Below are positions 1-5,992 of a stretch of 5,992 nt of DNA, one piece after another (position 1 is the stretch's first letter; every line of letters starts with the position of its first letter). The notes under the pieces were generated by a model. That model searched no databases and had not been told where the DNA came from. It saw only the letters and a program-made list of their open reading frames with translations. Made by a program: the position numbers and the translations under genes. This stretch comes from an uncultured Eubacteriales bacterium (GTDB lineage Bacteria > Bacillota > Clostridia > Lachnospirales > Lachnospiraceae): assembly GCA_900321505.1 (NCBI GenBank), contig ONWK01000342.1:1-5992 (forward strand), given 5' to 3'.

Positions 1-684
1 CCTATGTCACTTCATATGGCATTTTACGGGAATCCGGGAACAGGAAAGACCACGGTCGCCAGGCTGCTCGCAAAGATATATAAGGCGTTGGGAGTTGTCA
101 GTAAGGGACAGCTGATCGAAGTGGACAGGGCAGGCCTGGTAGAGGGTTATATGGGTCAGACGGCCCAGAAGACCCAGGAAGTGATAGACAGCGCCATCGG
201 AGGAGTGCTTTTTATCGACGAGGCCTACACCCTGACCAATCAGAAGAGCACCGGTGACTACGGTCAGGAAGCAGTGGATACCCTGCTGAAGAGGATGGAG
301 GATGACAGGGACCGCTTTGTGGTGATAGTGGCAGGTTACTCGGAGCCGATGGAGGAATTCCTTGATTCCAACCCCGGACTAAGATCCCGTTTCAGTAAGT
401 TCATTGAGTTTGAGGATTATTCGGCGGAAGAGCTTTATACGATTTTTGTCAATATGTGTAAGGATCATGATTTCCGGCTGTCCGAGGATGCTCAGGATGC
501 ACTGAGGGAGCGCTTTGAGGAAATGGTGGAAACAAAATCGGAGCATTTTGCAAACGCCCGTGAGGTAAGGAATTTCTTCGAACGCTGTATCGAGCGGCAG
601 GCCAACCGTCTGGCTAAGGAGGGAAGGCCGGATCGTACGGAGGTTATGACCTTCAGACTTGAAGATGTGACCGACAGTGAATGA
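1..684 (+). CDS. CbxX/CfxQ-family AAA+ ATPase, 3' part (5' end outside window)
   Basis: This is the C-terminal AAA+ module of a larger protein. Counting from the Met codon at base 4, the Walker A motif GNPGTGKT is at residues 9-16, a pore-loop-like GYMGQT at 48-53, Walker B VLFIDEAY at 68-75 (Asp72, Glu73), a sensor-1 region VIVAGY at 107-112, the arginine-finger segment GLRSRF at 125-130 and a sensor-2-like NAREVRN at 184-190. All residues needed for ATP binding and hydrolysis are visible. The Met at base 4 is unlikely to be the true start: it falls in the first beta strand of the fold, the linker helix that normally precedes it is missing, and the frame is open to base 1. Known relatives include the rubisco activase CbxX/CfxQ and SpoVK; many clostridial members have long N-terminal extensions and unknown clients. 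The substrate of this one cannot be told. No terminator is evident after its stop. Confidence 0.9.
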   Translation, partial: PMSLHMAFYGNPGTGKTTVARLLAKIYKALGVVSKGQLIEVDRAGLVEGYMGQTAQKTQEVIDSAIGGVLFIDEAYTLTNQKSTGDYGQEAVDTLLKRMEDDRDRFVVIVAGYSEPMEEFLDSNPGLRSRFSKFIEFEDYSAEELYTIFVNMCKDHDFRLSEDAQDALRERFEEMVETKSEHFANAREVRNFFERCIERQANRLAKEGRPDRTEVMTFRLEDVTDSE

Positions 685-757
685 CATATACCGGCATAGA
701 GTAGAATTATAGTTGTCGTGAATAAAGAGGCTGTACCCGGATGCAGGATCGGGATAT

Positions 758-786
758 TTGTTTCTTTGAACGGTTCATGGTATAAT
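758..786 (+). promoter_or_regulatory. Predicted sigma-A promoter with extended -10 for the c-di-GMP gene pair
   Basis: A perfect -10 box TATAAT at 781-786 is preceded by TG and one base (TGGTATAAT, 778-786), the extended -10 form common in Firmicutes. A weak -35 candidate TTGTTT (758-763) lies 17 bases upstream. A better-looking TTGAAC at 766-771 is only 9 bases from the -10 and cannot serve with it. The predicted transcript start is near 792-793. The promoter lies downstream of the earliest in-frame GTG (718), so it argues against that codon as the start of the cyclase gene. Confidence 0.7.
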
Positions 787-790
787 CAGA

Positions 791-828
791 GTACCCCGGG
801 AAGCACAGGGCATGGCTCCAGGGGGTAT
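791..828 (+). promoter_or_regulatory. Predicted 5' leader stem-loop
   Basis: TACCCC (792-797) can pair with GGGGTA (822-827), with an extra G-T pair outside. Inside it GGA-GC (799-804, one bulged A) can pair with GCTCC (815-819), leaving a 10-base loop. The structure would begin at or within a base or two of the predicted transcript start. Such 5' hairpins can protect mRNA from decay or control translation, but here the role is inference only. It does not match a known riboswitch that I can recognise. Confidence 0.35.
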
Positions 829-847
829 GAATATACATTTTGTATGA

Positions 848-854
848 AGAGGAG
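848..854 (+). promoter_or_regulatory. Ribosome binding site deciding the cyclase start
   Basis: AGAGGAG lies 7 bases before the ATG at 862, ideal spacing. The alternative in-frame starts (GTG 718, ATG 844) have no well-placed Shine-Dalgarno sequence; the G-run at 821-825 is 18 bases before ATG 844. Confidence 0.8.
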
Positions 855-861
855 CATTTTT

Positions 862-2592
862 ATGCAGGATATTAACAGCAGTACACATACATCACTTTCC
901 TTCGTCAACCTTGCGCTTGCTCTCGCCAATGATTACAGTACTCTTTTTGTGATCGATTCCGAAAATGACAGCTATATCGAATATTCGCCTATCGGAGCGG
1001 AAAAGGAATTGATCCCTGTCTCACGGGGAGATGATTTTTATGCGGCAGTGCCTCATAATACCAGGGAGCAGGTGTGGAAGGATGATCAGGAATTCTTCAT
1101 GAAGGCTTTTCAAAAGGAAAATGTCATAAATGCACTGAAGGACGGACATGCCTTTACACTGAATTACCGCCTTCGGGTGAACGGCACTCCCAGATATTTT
1201 TTTCTGAAAGCGATCCGGGCAACGGATAAGAGCATAGTAATAGGCGTGCGCGATATCGATGAGCAGAGAAGGCGCGAGCTGAAAAATGAGGAGGCAAGCC
1301 GGACCTATTCAGAGATAGCCAGTTCTCTGGCCAGCCGTTATGAGGTTATCTACTACATCGATACGGATACCGATGAGTACGTACAGTACAGTTCCAGTGA
1401 GGAGTATGCAAAGCTGGGCACGACAAAAAAGGGAGATGATTTCTTCCGGGATGCCGCAAATGATATCAGGGAGTATATCCACCCTGATGACAAGTATCGT
1501 ATACTGTCACAGCTGCGGAAGGACACCCTGATGGGAAACCTCAGGAAAAAGGGATCGCTCTCACTGAGTTACAGACAGTTTCTGGACGGAAGACAGCAGC
1601 ATGTGAACATGCTTCTGGTCCACCCGAGGAATGACGTTCATCACATCGTCATGGGCGTTTTTAACATTGAAGAGCAGTACAGCAGGGAACAGTCCATCAG
1701 GGAAGAAGGACAGACCTTTAGTGATATGGCCATGGCGCTTGCCCACAGATATGAGGTCATCTACCGTGTCAACATCATTACCGATGAGTATGTTGAGTAT
1801 AATGCCAGCGATCAGTATGCAAAGCTTAAGATCGGTGCAAAGGGAAAGGATTTCTTTTCGGAAACCCAGATCAATATGAAGAAGGATATCTATCATGAAG
1901 ATCTTCCCATGATGAGCGTGTCCATGCAGAAGGATAATCTTCTGAACAGTCTGGATTCTTCCGGGAAGACAGTACTGAACTATCGTCTTATGCTGGATGG
2001 CAGGGCGCAGTACGTATCCCTTTATGCCGTGCGTCCCACTGACGATTCCGACCATATCATCATTGCAGTTGCAAATGTGGATACCGCAAAGAGGATGGAG
2101 CTCGCTTACCAGAATGCTGTGGATATGGCCAACAGGGATGCGCTGACGGGAGTTAAGAACAAGAGGGCATATGTACAGGCAGAGATGGATCTGGATGAAC
2201 AGCTTACTAATCATGTCCGGCCTGAGTTTTCCATAGTTGTCTGTGATGTGAACGGACTGAAGACGGTAAATGATACCAAAGGCCATAATGAAGGAGATGA
2301 TTTCATTTGCAGGTCCTGCCGCATCATCTGCGGGATATTCAAGCACAGTCCGGTATTCCGCATCGGCGGTGATGAGTTTGCAGCCATTCTGCGGGGACAG
2401 GACTATGAACACCGTCAGATGCTGATGGAGCAGTTTCAGTCTGCGCTGGATAATGATCTTTATGACGGAGTGCCCATGCTTGCTGTGGGTATGTCTGACT
2501 TTGATCCGGCCTATGATCTCCGGGTACAGGATGTATTTGAGCGTGCGGATGAGCTGATGTATAAAAATAAGGAAAGCCGTAAACGTAAGTAG
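862..2592 (+). CDS. Diguanylate cyclase with three tandem PAS-like sensory repeats
   Basis: This 576-residue soluble protein is predicted to make cyclic di-GMP from two GTP. Three related PAS-like units occupy roughly residues 14-135, 149-275 and 286-412. Each carries LA..Y, an acidic-aromatic stretch (VIDSENDSYIEY; YIDTDTDEYVQY; VNIITDEYVEY), a GDDF/GKDFF turn, K(E/D)xxxxxL, a YR..(D/N)G strand pair and a final D/N-(I/V)-(E/D) joined to a charged helix. The last helix leads into the GGDEF domain (about 425-573): DALTG 426-430, metal Asp462 in DVNGLK, ND 470-471, GH 474-475 and signature GGDEF 502-506 inside RIGGDEF. The usual inhibitory RxxD before the signature reads FKHS (493-496), so product feedback through this site is probably lost. 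No membrane segment or signal peptide is seen. The ATG at 862 was chosen for its Shine-Dalgarno sequence and the promoter just upstream; an open frame extends to GTG 718 but shows no domain there. The sensed signal is unknown. It is followed 30 bases later by a c-di-GMP phosphodiesterase gene. Confidence 0.9.
   Translation: MQDINSSTHTSLSFVNLALALANDYSTLFVIDSENDSYIEYSPIGAEKELIPVSRGDDFYAAVPHNTREQVWKDDQEFFMKAFQKENVINALKDGHAFTLNYRLRVNGTPRYFFLKAIRATDKSIVIGVRDIDEQRRRELKNEEASRTYSEIASSLASRYEVIYYIDTDTDEYVQYSSSEEYAKLGTTKKGDDFFRDAANDIREYIHPDDKYRILSQLRKDTLMGNLRKKGSLSLSYRQFLDGRQQHVNMLLVHPRNDVHHIVMGVFNIEEQYSREQSIREEGQTFSDMAMALAHRYEVIYRVNIITDEYVEYNASDQYAKLKIGAKGKDFFSETQINMKKDIYHEDLPMMSVSMQKDNLLNSLDSSGKTVLNYRLMLDGRAQYVSLYAVRPTDDSDHIIIAVANVDTAKRMELAYQNAVDMANRDALTGVKNKRAYVQAEMDLDEQLTNHVRPEFSIVVCDVNGLKTVNDTKGHNEGDDFICRSCRIICGIFKHSPVFRIGGDEFAAILRGQDYEHRQMLMEQFQSALDNDLYDGVPMLAVGMSDFDPAYDLRVQDVFERADELMYKNKESRKRK
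901..2097 (+). repeat. Three diverged in-frame tandem repeats encoding PAS-like units
   Basis: The units lie at about 901-1266, 1306-1686 and 1717-2097. The period is 135-137 codons measured at the LA..Y tyrosine (residues 25, 160, 297) and 137 codons at the closing D/N residue (131, 268, 405). Units 2 and 3 share more (RYEVIY, TDEYV, YAKL, DFF) than either shares with unit 1, which suggests that the 2/3 duplication came later. Similarity is clear in protein but patchy in DNA, so the duplications are old. Confidence 0.8.
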
Positions 2593-2607
2593 ATCACAGC
2601 TTGTAAT

Positions 2608-2614
2608 GGGGTGA
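2608..2614 (+). promoter_or_regulatory. Ribosome binding site deciding the EAL gene start
   Basis: GGGGTGA resembles the GGAGGTGA consensus and lies 8 bases before ATG 2623. The GTG inside this very motif (2611) opens the longer frame, but it has no Shine-Dalgarno sequence of its own at a proper distance, so ATG 2623 is preferred. Confidence 0.75.
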
Positions 2615-2622
2615 AAGACTCT

Positions 2623-4557
2623 ATGCTTAATTTTTCATTTTCACTCGGCGTGGGCACATCGTCCCTGCTGATATGCATTGTAAACCTCATATATACATTT
2701 ATACAGAAACGGACTGACAAGCTCCAGAACCGTCTTTTTATCGTGCTCCTTTGTATACTGATGCTTAATTCCGCTACAAGCATCATATCTGCAGTTTTCT
2801 GTACTCCTCCGTATTCGGATTATAATATCGCAAACTTTGCGGTGCAGGGCAGCAGATATCTTTATTTTATCACCCATACGGCGCTCTGCCCCGTGTTCTT
2901 CTATTATGTGTCAAATGTGAACTTTATGACCACCAGACTGGCGAACAGGAAAATGTTCCTGATCTCCATTCCCTTCTTTATCACTGAGCTTATGGCACTT
3001 TCAAATCCGCTGACACATTTTATATGGCGGATCGATGAAAATTATGAATTCCACAGGGAGTGGGGAGAGTTTCTGATATACATAGCCGCGCTGTTCTATT
3101 ATGTGCTTTCCTTTATAGTAGTCGCAAGGTCATGGAATGTTATCTCTAAGAAAAGGCGTACCGCACTTGTATTTTTCTTCATTATGGCGGCTGTGGGGGT
3201 TGTTGCACAGCTTGTGAATAAGTATTTTAAGGTTGAGGTACTGGCCGAAGCCATAGGATTTACCGGCGTAATGATGTCTGTTGAAAACGAGGATGACCGC
3301 ATTGATATCGGTATGGGTTTTTATAACAGGACGGCTTTGAATCTGGATATAGAAAGCTGCCTGAAACACGGCAGGAAGCTGCACATACTGATGATCCGTA
3401 TTCAGAATTATGATCTGGTGAACAGACTGGTGGGAAACGGTGAGGAGAATACTGTTGCCGATATCATATCGGGCTATCTCAGGTCAATCGTTAAGCGCTA
3501 TTACATTTACGTTCCCGAAAAGAACACCTTCGTCATGACGATCTACGAGAAAAATGATGAAGAAGTTTACGCGCTGGCCGAGAGTGTGGCCAAACGTTTT
3601 GAAGAACCCTGGGATTACAGGGAATACAGCATTCAGCTGACCGCAACGGTGATAGTTGCGGATGTTCCGAAACAGATAAGCAATACCGCGGAGCTTTTCT
3701 ACATGGTAGAGAGTCCGGTGTCCGCAAAGACCAAAAAGAATCTGCTTAAGGGGGATGATCTGAACTTTATCATGAGGCGGCAGGCTGTTGAGGCTGCCAT
3801 ATCGCGCGGCTTTGCCGAGGGCAGTTATGAGGTTTATTACCAGCCGACCTACCATATAAACGGAAAGCTTCACGGGGCCGAAGCCCTGATCCGTATGCAT
3901 GATAAGGAGCTTGGTAATCTTTATCCGGATGAATTCATCCCGATCGCGGAGCAGAGCGGACTGATAGATGATATAGACGAATTTGTTCTGGATGAGGTAT
4001 GTCGTTTTCTGAAGACCGGTATTCCGCAGAAATACGGGATTGATAACATAAATGTCAATCTCTCTGTACTGCAGTGCATGCGGCCGGGCTTCGTGGAAAG
4101 CATCGACAGGATCGTTGACCGCTATAGCATTGACAGGAAAAAGATCAATTTTGAGATCACCGAGTCCATAGCGGCGGATGATTATGACACTCTGAGCTGG
4201 GTTATCAAGATCCTGAAGAAGGAAGGCTTCCTCTTCTCCATGGACGATTACGGTACCGGTTATTCCAATGTAAGCGCCGTATTCTCCCTGAATCTCGATG
4301 TTGTCAAGATAGATAAAAGCCTTCTCTGGGGTGCCGAAAAGAGTAAACTGGGAATGGTGATCCTGGAGAATACCATACGTATGATACAGGAGATGAATAA
4401 GAAAATACTGGTGGAGGGCGTGGAGACGGAAAGCCAGATCGAGCTGCTGAGAAAGCTGAAGGTGGATTATCTCCAGGGATTCTACTTCTCAAAACCCATA
4501 CCAAAAGACTTATTTATCAAGCATATCTACATGGGCAGTACATTTAATAAAAATTAG
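2623..4557 (+). CDS. Membrane c-di-GMP phosphodiesterase: 7TM-degenerate GGDEF-EAL
   Basis: This 644-residue protein is predicted to cleave cyclic di-GMP to linear pGpG at the inner face of the membrane. The N-terminal part has about seven hydrophobic segments (near residues 9-27, 38-60, 79-98, 110-128, 147-168, 180-200, 206-222) and may be its own sensor. A GGDEF-like domain follows (about 223-375): FYNRTAL (233-239) is recognisable, but the signature position reads EKNTF (299-303) and the first metal Asp is Arg259, so it cannot be a cyclase. The EAL domain (about 400-635) keeps the expected residues: Glu420 (EAL), Asn479, Glu511 and Glu514 (EITE), Asp541-Asp542 (DDYGTGYS), Lys562, Glu598 (EGVET) and Gln618. 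Their spacing agrees closely with that of characterised EAL enzymes, so activity is likely. The degenerate GGDEF may still bind GTP and tune the EAL domain, as known in other composite proteins; this is inference. It is the second gene behind the promoter at 758-786 and is followed by a terminator. GTG 2611 is an alternative start adding four residues. Confidence 0.9.
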   Translation: MLNFSFSLGVGTSSLLICIVNLIYTFIQKRTDKLQNRLFIVLLCILMLNSATSIISAVFCTPPYSDYNIANFAVQGSRYLYFITHTALCPVFFYYVSNVNFMTTRLANRKMFLISIPFFITELMALSNPLTHFIWRIDENYEFHREWGEFLIYIAALFYYVLSFIVVARSWNVISKKRRTALVFFFIMAAVGVVAQLVNKYFKVEVLAEAIGFTGVMMSVENEDDRIDIGMGFYNRTALNLDIESCLKHGRKLHILMIRIQNYDLVNRLVGNGEENTVADIISGYLRSIVKRYYIYVPEKNTFVMTIYEKNDEEVYALAESVAKRFEEPWDYREYSIQLTATVIVADVPKQISNTAELFYMVESPVSAKTKKNLLKGDDLNFIMRRQAVEAAISRGFAEGSYEVYYQPTYHINGKLHGAEALIRMHDKELGNLYPDEFIPIAEQSGLIDDIDEFVLDEVCRFLKTGIPQKYGIDNINVNLSVLQCMRPGFVESIDRIVDRYSIDRKKINFEITESIAADDYDTLSWVIKILKKEGFLFSMDDYGTGYSNVSAVFSLNLDVVKIDKSLLWGAEKSKLGMVILENTIRMIQEMNKKILVEGVETESQIELLRKLKVDYLQGFYFSKPIPKDLFIKHIYMGSTFNKN

Positions 4558-4574
4558 TCGTAGCTTCGCGGTGA

Positions 4575-4619
4575 AAAAGACCCTTTCCGCCCGGCACAAG
4601 GGGACGGAAGGGGTCTTTT
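4575..4619 (+). terminator. Rho-independent terminator after the EAL gene
   Basis: A 15-base-pair stem pairs 4575-4589 (AAAAGACCCTTTCCG) with 4605-4619 (CGGAAGGGGTCTTTT) with a single T-G wobble; a few extra C-G pairs can form inside past a bulged A. The A-run on the left and T-run on the right would let it stop transcription in both directions. The plus-strand T-run is short (four Ts, then G), so some read-through into the next gene is possible. Confidence 0.85.
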
Positions 4620-4706
4620 GGGTGCCGTGGATGCCAGCCCGGAGGTCGGGAAAGCTCCATGAGTTCCGGGCAAAGTGAAAGCAACAGATTGAAAAGGTGG
4701 TAGACA

Positions 4707-5306
4707 ATGAGTGATAAGGTTTTAACAAGGCAGGAAAAGGGACGGCGGATCATGCTGATCGTAATTCTTGCGGATATTGTGCTGCTTGCAGCGGGAATAC
4801 TGATCTTTATCCTGCTTATGAAGGGAGATACCCCGGAGGATCTGGCGAAGAGAGATCTGGATGCGGCATACAGCAAGGACTGGAAGACTATCGTATATCA
4901 GACCCCGGATGATGTGCTGAAGCTGCTCCTTTCGGTGGACGCGGACATCGTGAAGAAGAAGGAGATCACTACTGAGGATGAGCTTCGGCTCTGGGCTCTG
5001 GATCATGCCTCAGAGGTCGCCGATCCCATGAACGGGAAGGAGATAAAGAGTTACAGTATAGATAAGGTTAATACCATGCCTTCGGAAAAGTATATCGAAG
5101 ATTATCTGGGCGGTGAGGGCGATAATGAGTATTATCTTTTCCTCAGGAGGAAGGAAGAGATAGCCGTAGTGGAGATCAGCTACATTATGGTTGACGGTGA
5201 CAGGGAAGTGGACCGCAAGGATAAGGTGATCATGTATAAAAAGGACGGAGACTGGTATTCGCTTACCGGGCTGCAGGTGATCGACTCAATGCTCCGGTCG
5301 TTATAG
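4707..5306 (+). CDS. Small membrane-anchored protein of unknown function
   Basis: I do not recognise this 199-residue protein as a named family. It has a short basic cytoplasmic head (residues 1-14), one long hydrophobic helix (about 15-38) with no lipobox or obvious signal-peptidase site, and a charged domain of about 160 residues predicted to face outward. The outer domain begins with a helical part containing DLDAAYSKDW (50-59), then P67, and ends in beta-rich stretches (about 140-180) closing with YKKDGDWYSL (177-186). That order resembles the NTF2-like/DUF4878 type of small ligand-binding domain, but this is a guess from layout. AGGTGG (4695-4700) lies 6 bases before the ATG and supports the start. 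It sits after the terminator and 11 bases before the nudC-like gene, so the two are probably co-transcribed. No clear promoter was seen between 4620 and 4706, although the stretch is rich in self-complementary GC runs. Confidence 0.8.
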   Translation: MSDKVLTRQEKGRRIMLIVILADIVLLAAGILIFILLMKGDTPEDLAKRDLDAAYSKDWKTIVYQTPDDVLKLLLSVDADIVKKKEITTEDELRLWALDHASEVADPMNGKEIKSYSIDKVNTMPSEKYIEDYLGGEGDNEYYLFLRRKEEIAVVEISYIMVDGDREVDRKDKVIMYKKDGDWYSLTGLQVIDSMLRSL

Positions 5307-5317
5307 AGGGTGATGAG

Positions 5318-5992
5318 ATGATTCAGGATATTTATCCATCCAGAATGGATATAAGCTATAAGAACAGGCAGCCGTCTGAGGGCTCGGTGATCATGCTTTT
5401 CCGGGACGGAAAGCTGCTTTCCGCATATGACGGAAAGGAGATCATTTTCCCTGAAAAAGCTGCTGTGAACGGTGACATCCTGCAGGATGCGGTATACCTT
5501 TTTACGGTGGACGATACGGACTTTTTCCTGATCAACGATGGACCGGAGGAGCTGCAGGGATATGAATACCGTTCTGTGCGGGAGCTTCGTAAATATAAGA
5601 CCGCTTCGACAAAAGGTCTTTTCGCGGCCTTTACGGCATATCATCTTTCAGTCTGGTATGATACGAACAGATACTGCGGGAAATGCGGCAGTCGGATGAT
5701 ACATGATACAGTGGAGCGCGCCATGACATGTCCGGAGTGCGGTGCTAAATTCTATCCCAGGATCAATCCGGCGGTGATAATAGGAATACGTAACGGTGAC
5801 AGGATCATGATCACCCGGTACCGGACCGGCTATGCGCATAATGCGCTTGTGGCAGGCTTTGCAGAGATCGGGGAGACTCTGGAGGATACGGTACGCCGCG
5901 AGGTCATGGAAGAGGTGGGTCTCAGGGTAAAGAATATCACCTACTACAAGTCCCAGCCCTGGGGCATGGCACAGGATCTTCTTGTGGGTTTC
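5318..5992 (+). CDS. nudC: NudC-like NAD(H) pyrophosphatase, 5' part (3' end outside window)
   Basis: The first 225 codons of a Nudix hydrolase are present and open to the window edge. NudC enzymes cleave NADH/NAD+ to NMN(H) and AMP, and in several bacteria remove NAD caps from RNA. After an N-terminal beta-rich domain (about 1-110), a zinc ribbon uses Cys120, Cys123, Cys138 and Cys141. It is followed by FYPRINPAVI (145-154) and a full Nudix box from Gly180 to Leu202 that fits GX5EX7REUXEEXGU (Glu186, Arg194-Glu195, Glu198-Glu199, Gly201). The NudC specificity motif begins as SQPW (212-215) but continues GMAQ instead of the Escherichia coli PFPxS. The family's zinc ribbon plus SQPW separates it from other Nudix proteins. 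Start: ATG 5318 follows GGGTGAT (5308-5314), a near match to the anti-Shine-Dalgarno complement, 11 bases after the preceding stop. Co-transcription with the small membrane protein is likely; a functional tie is not shown. Confidence 0.9.
   Translation, partial: MIQDIYPSRMDISYKNRQPSEGSVIMLFRDGKLLSAYDGKEIIFPEKAAVNGDILQDAVYLFTVDDTDFFLINDGPEELQGYEYRSVRELRKYKTASTKGLFAAFTAYHLSVWYDTNRYCGKCGSRMIHDTVERAMTCPECGAKFYPRINPAVIIGIRNGDRIMITRYRTGYAHNALVAGFAEIGETLEDTVRREVMEEVGLRVKNITYYKSQPWGMAQDLLVGF

Noticed and set aside
734..765. Possible terminator after the AAA+ gene from CCCG/CGGG pairing before a T-rich stretch.
   Set aside because: Only four base pairs with a ten-base loop and a broken T-run; too weak to call.
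766..771. TTGAAC as the -35 box for the promoter at 781-786.
   Set aside because: It is only 9 bases from the -10, far short of the usual 16-18.
803..812. GCACAGGGCA in the leader of the cyclase gene matches part of the c-di-GMP-I (GEMM) riboswitch core, which would be a tempting feedback element.
   Set aside because: The rest of the aptamer, including the following AAACC and the later GGGACGCAAAGC segment, is absent, and the leader of about 69 bases is too short for the full element.
827..847. Six-codon reading frame (ATG to TGA) in the leader of the cyclase gene, as a possible leader peptide.
   Set aside because: The G-run before it is too close to the ATG for normal initiation, and nothing in the peptide suggests attenuation.
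1561..2412. Long open frame on the minus strand inside the cyclase gene (283 codons).
   Set aside because: It lies entirely within a well-supported plus-strand gene with clear domains, and its product shows no recognisable motif; it is a shadow frame.
3484..3900. Minus-strand open frame within the EAL gene.
   Set aside because: Fully overlaps the conserved degenerate GGDEF and EAL coding region and shows no domain of its own.

Overview
The window most likely comes from a Firmicute of the Clostridia, probably Lachnospiraceae (Butyrivibrio/Lachnospira-like). This is inferred from moderate GC, strong Shine-Dalgarno sequences, tandem sensory repeats of the 'YxID..TDEYxEY' kind joined to GGDEF domains, and a NADH-pyrophosphatase-type Nudix gene with a clostridial-looking signature. 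All genes read on the plus strand. No mobile elements, CRISPR arrays, tRNA or rRNA genes were seen.

Layout. (1) 1-684 is the 3' part of a CbxX/CfxQ-family AAA+ ATPase gene that begins upstream of the window. (2) 685-861 is a spacer with a convincing extended -10 promoter (TGGTATAAT), followed by a 5' leader that can fold into a stem-loop starting almost at the predicted transcript end. (3) 862-2592 encodes a soluble diguanylate cyclase with three tandem PAS-like repeats and an intact GGDEF active site but no RxxD inhibitory site. (4) 2623-4557 encodes a membrane protein with about seven predicted transmembrane segments, a degenerate GGDEF domain and an apparently intact EAL phosphodiesterase domain. 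(5) A strong hairpin terminator lies at 4575-4619. (6) 4707-5306 encodes a small single-span membrane-anchored protein of unknown function. (7) 5318 to the window end is the 5' part of a nudC-like gene with an intact zinc ribbon and Nudix box.

How they fit together. The two central genes, 30 bases apart behind one promoter, form a synthesis/breakdown pair for the second messenger cyclic di-GMP. The cyclase is cytosolic with stacked sensory modules, while the phosphodiesterase sits in the membrane with its own candidate sensor. The terminator separates this pair from a second unit (small membrane protein plus NudC-like enzyme, 11 bases apart). No good promoter was visible for that second unit. 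The AAA+ gene upstream appears transcriptionally separate, because the c-di-GMP promoter lies after its stop codon. The start sites of both c-di-GMP genes given here are internal to the longest open frames and were chosen from ribosome binding sites and, for the cyclase, the promoter position. Nothing here looks like a wholly new system; the most interesting part is the DGC/PDE pair with its tripled sensor.
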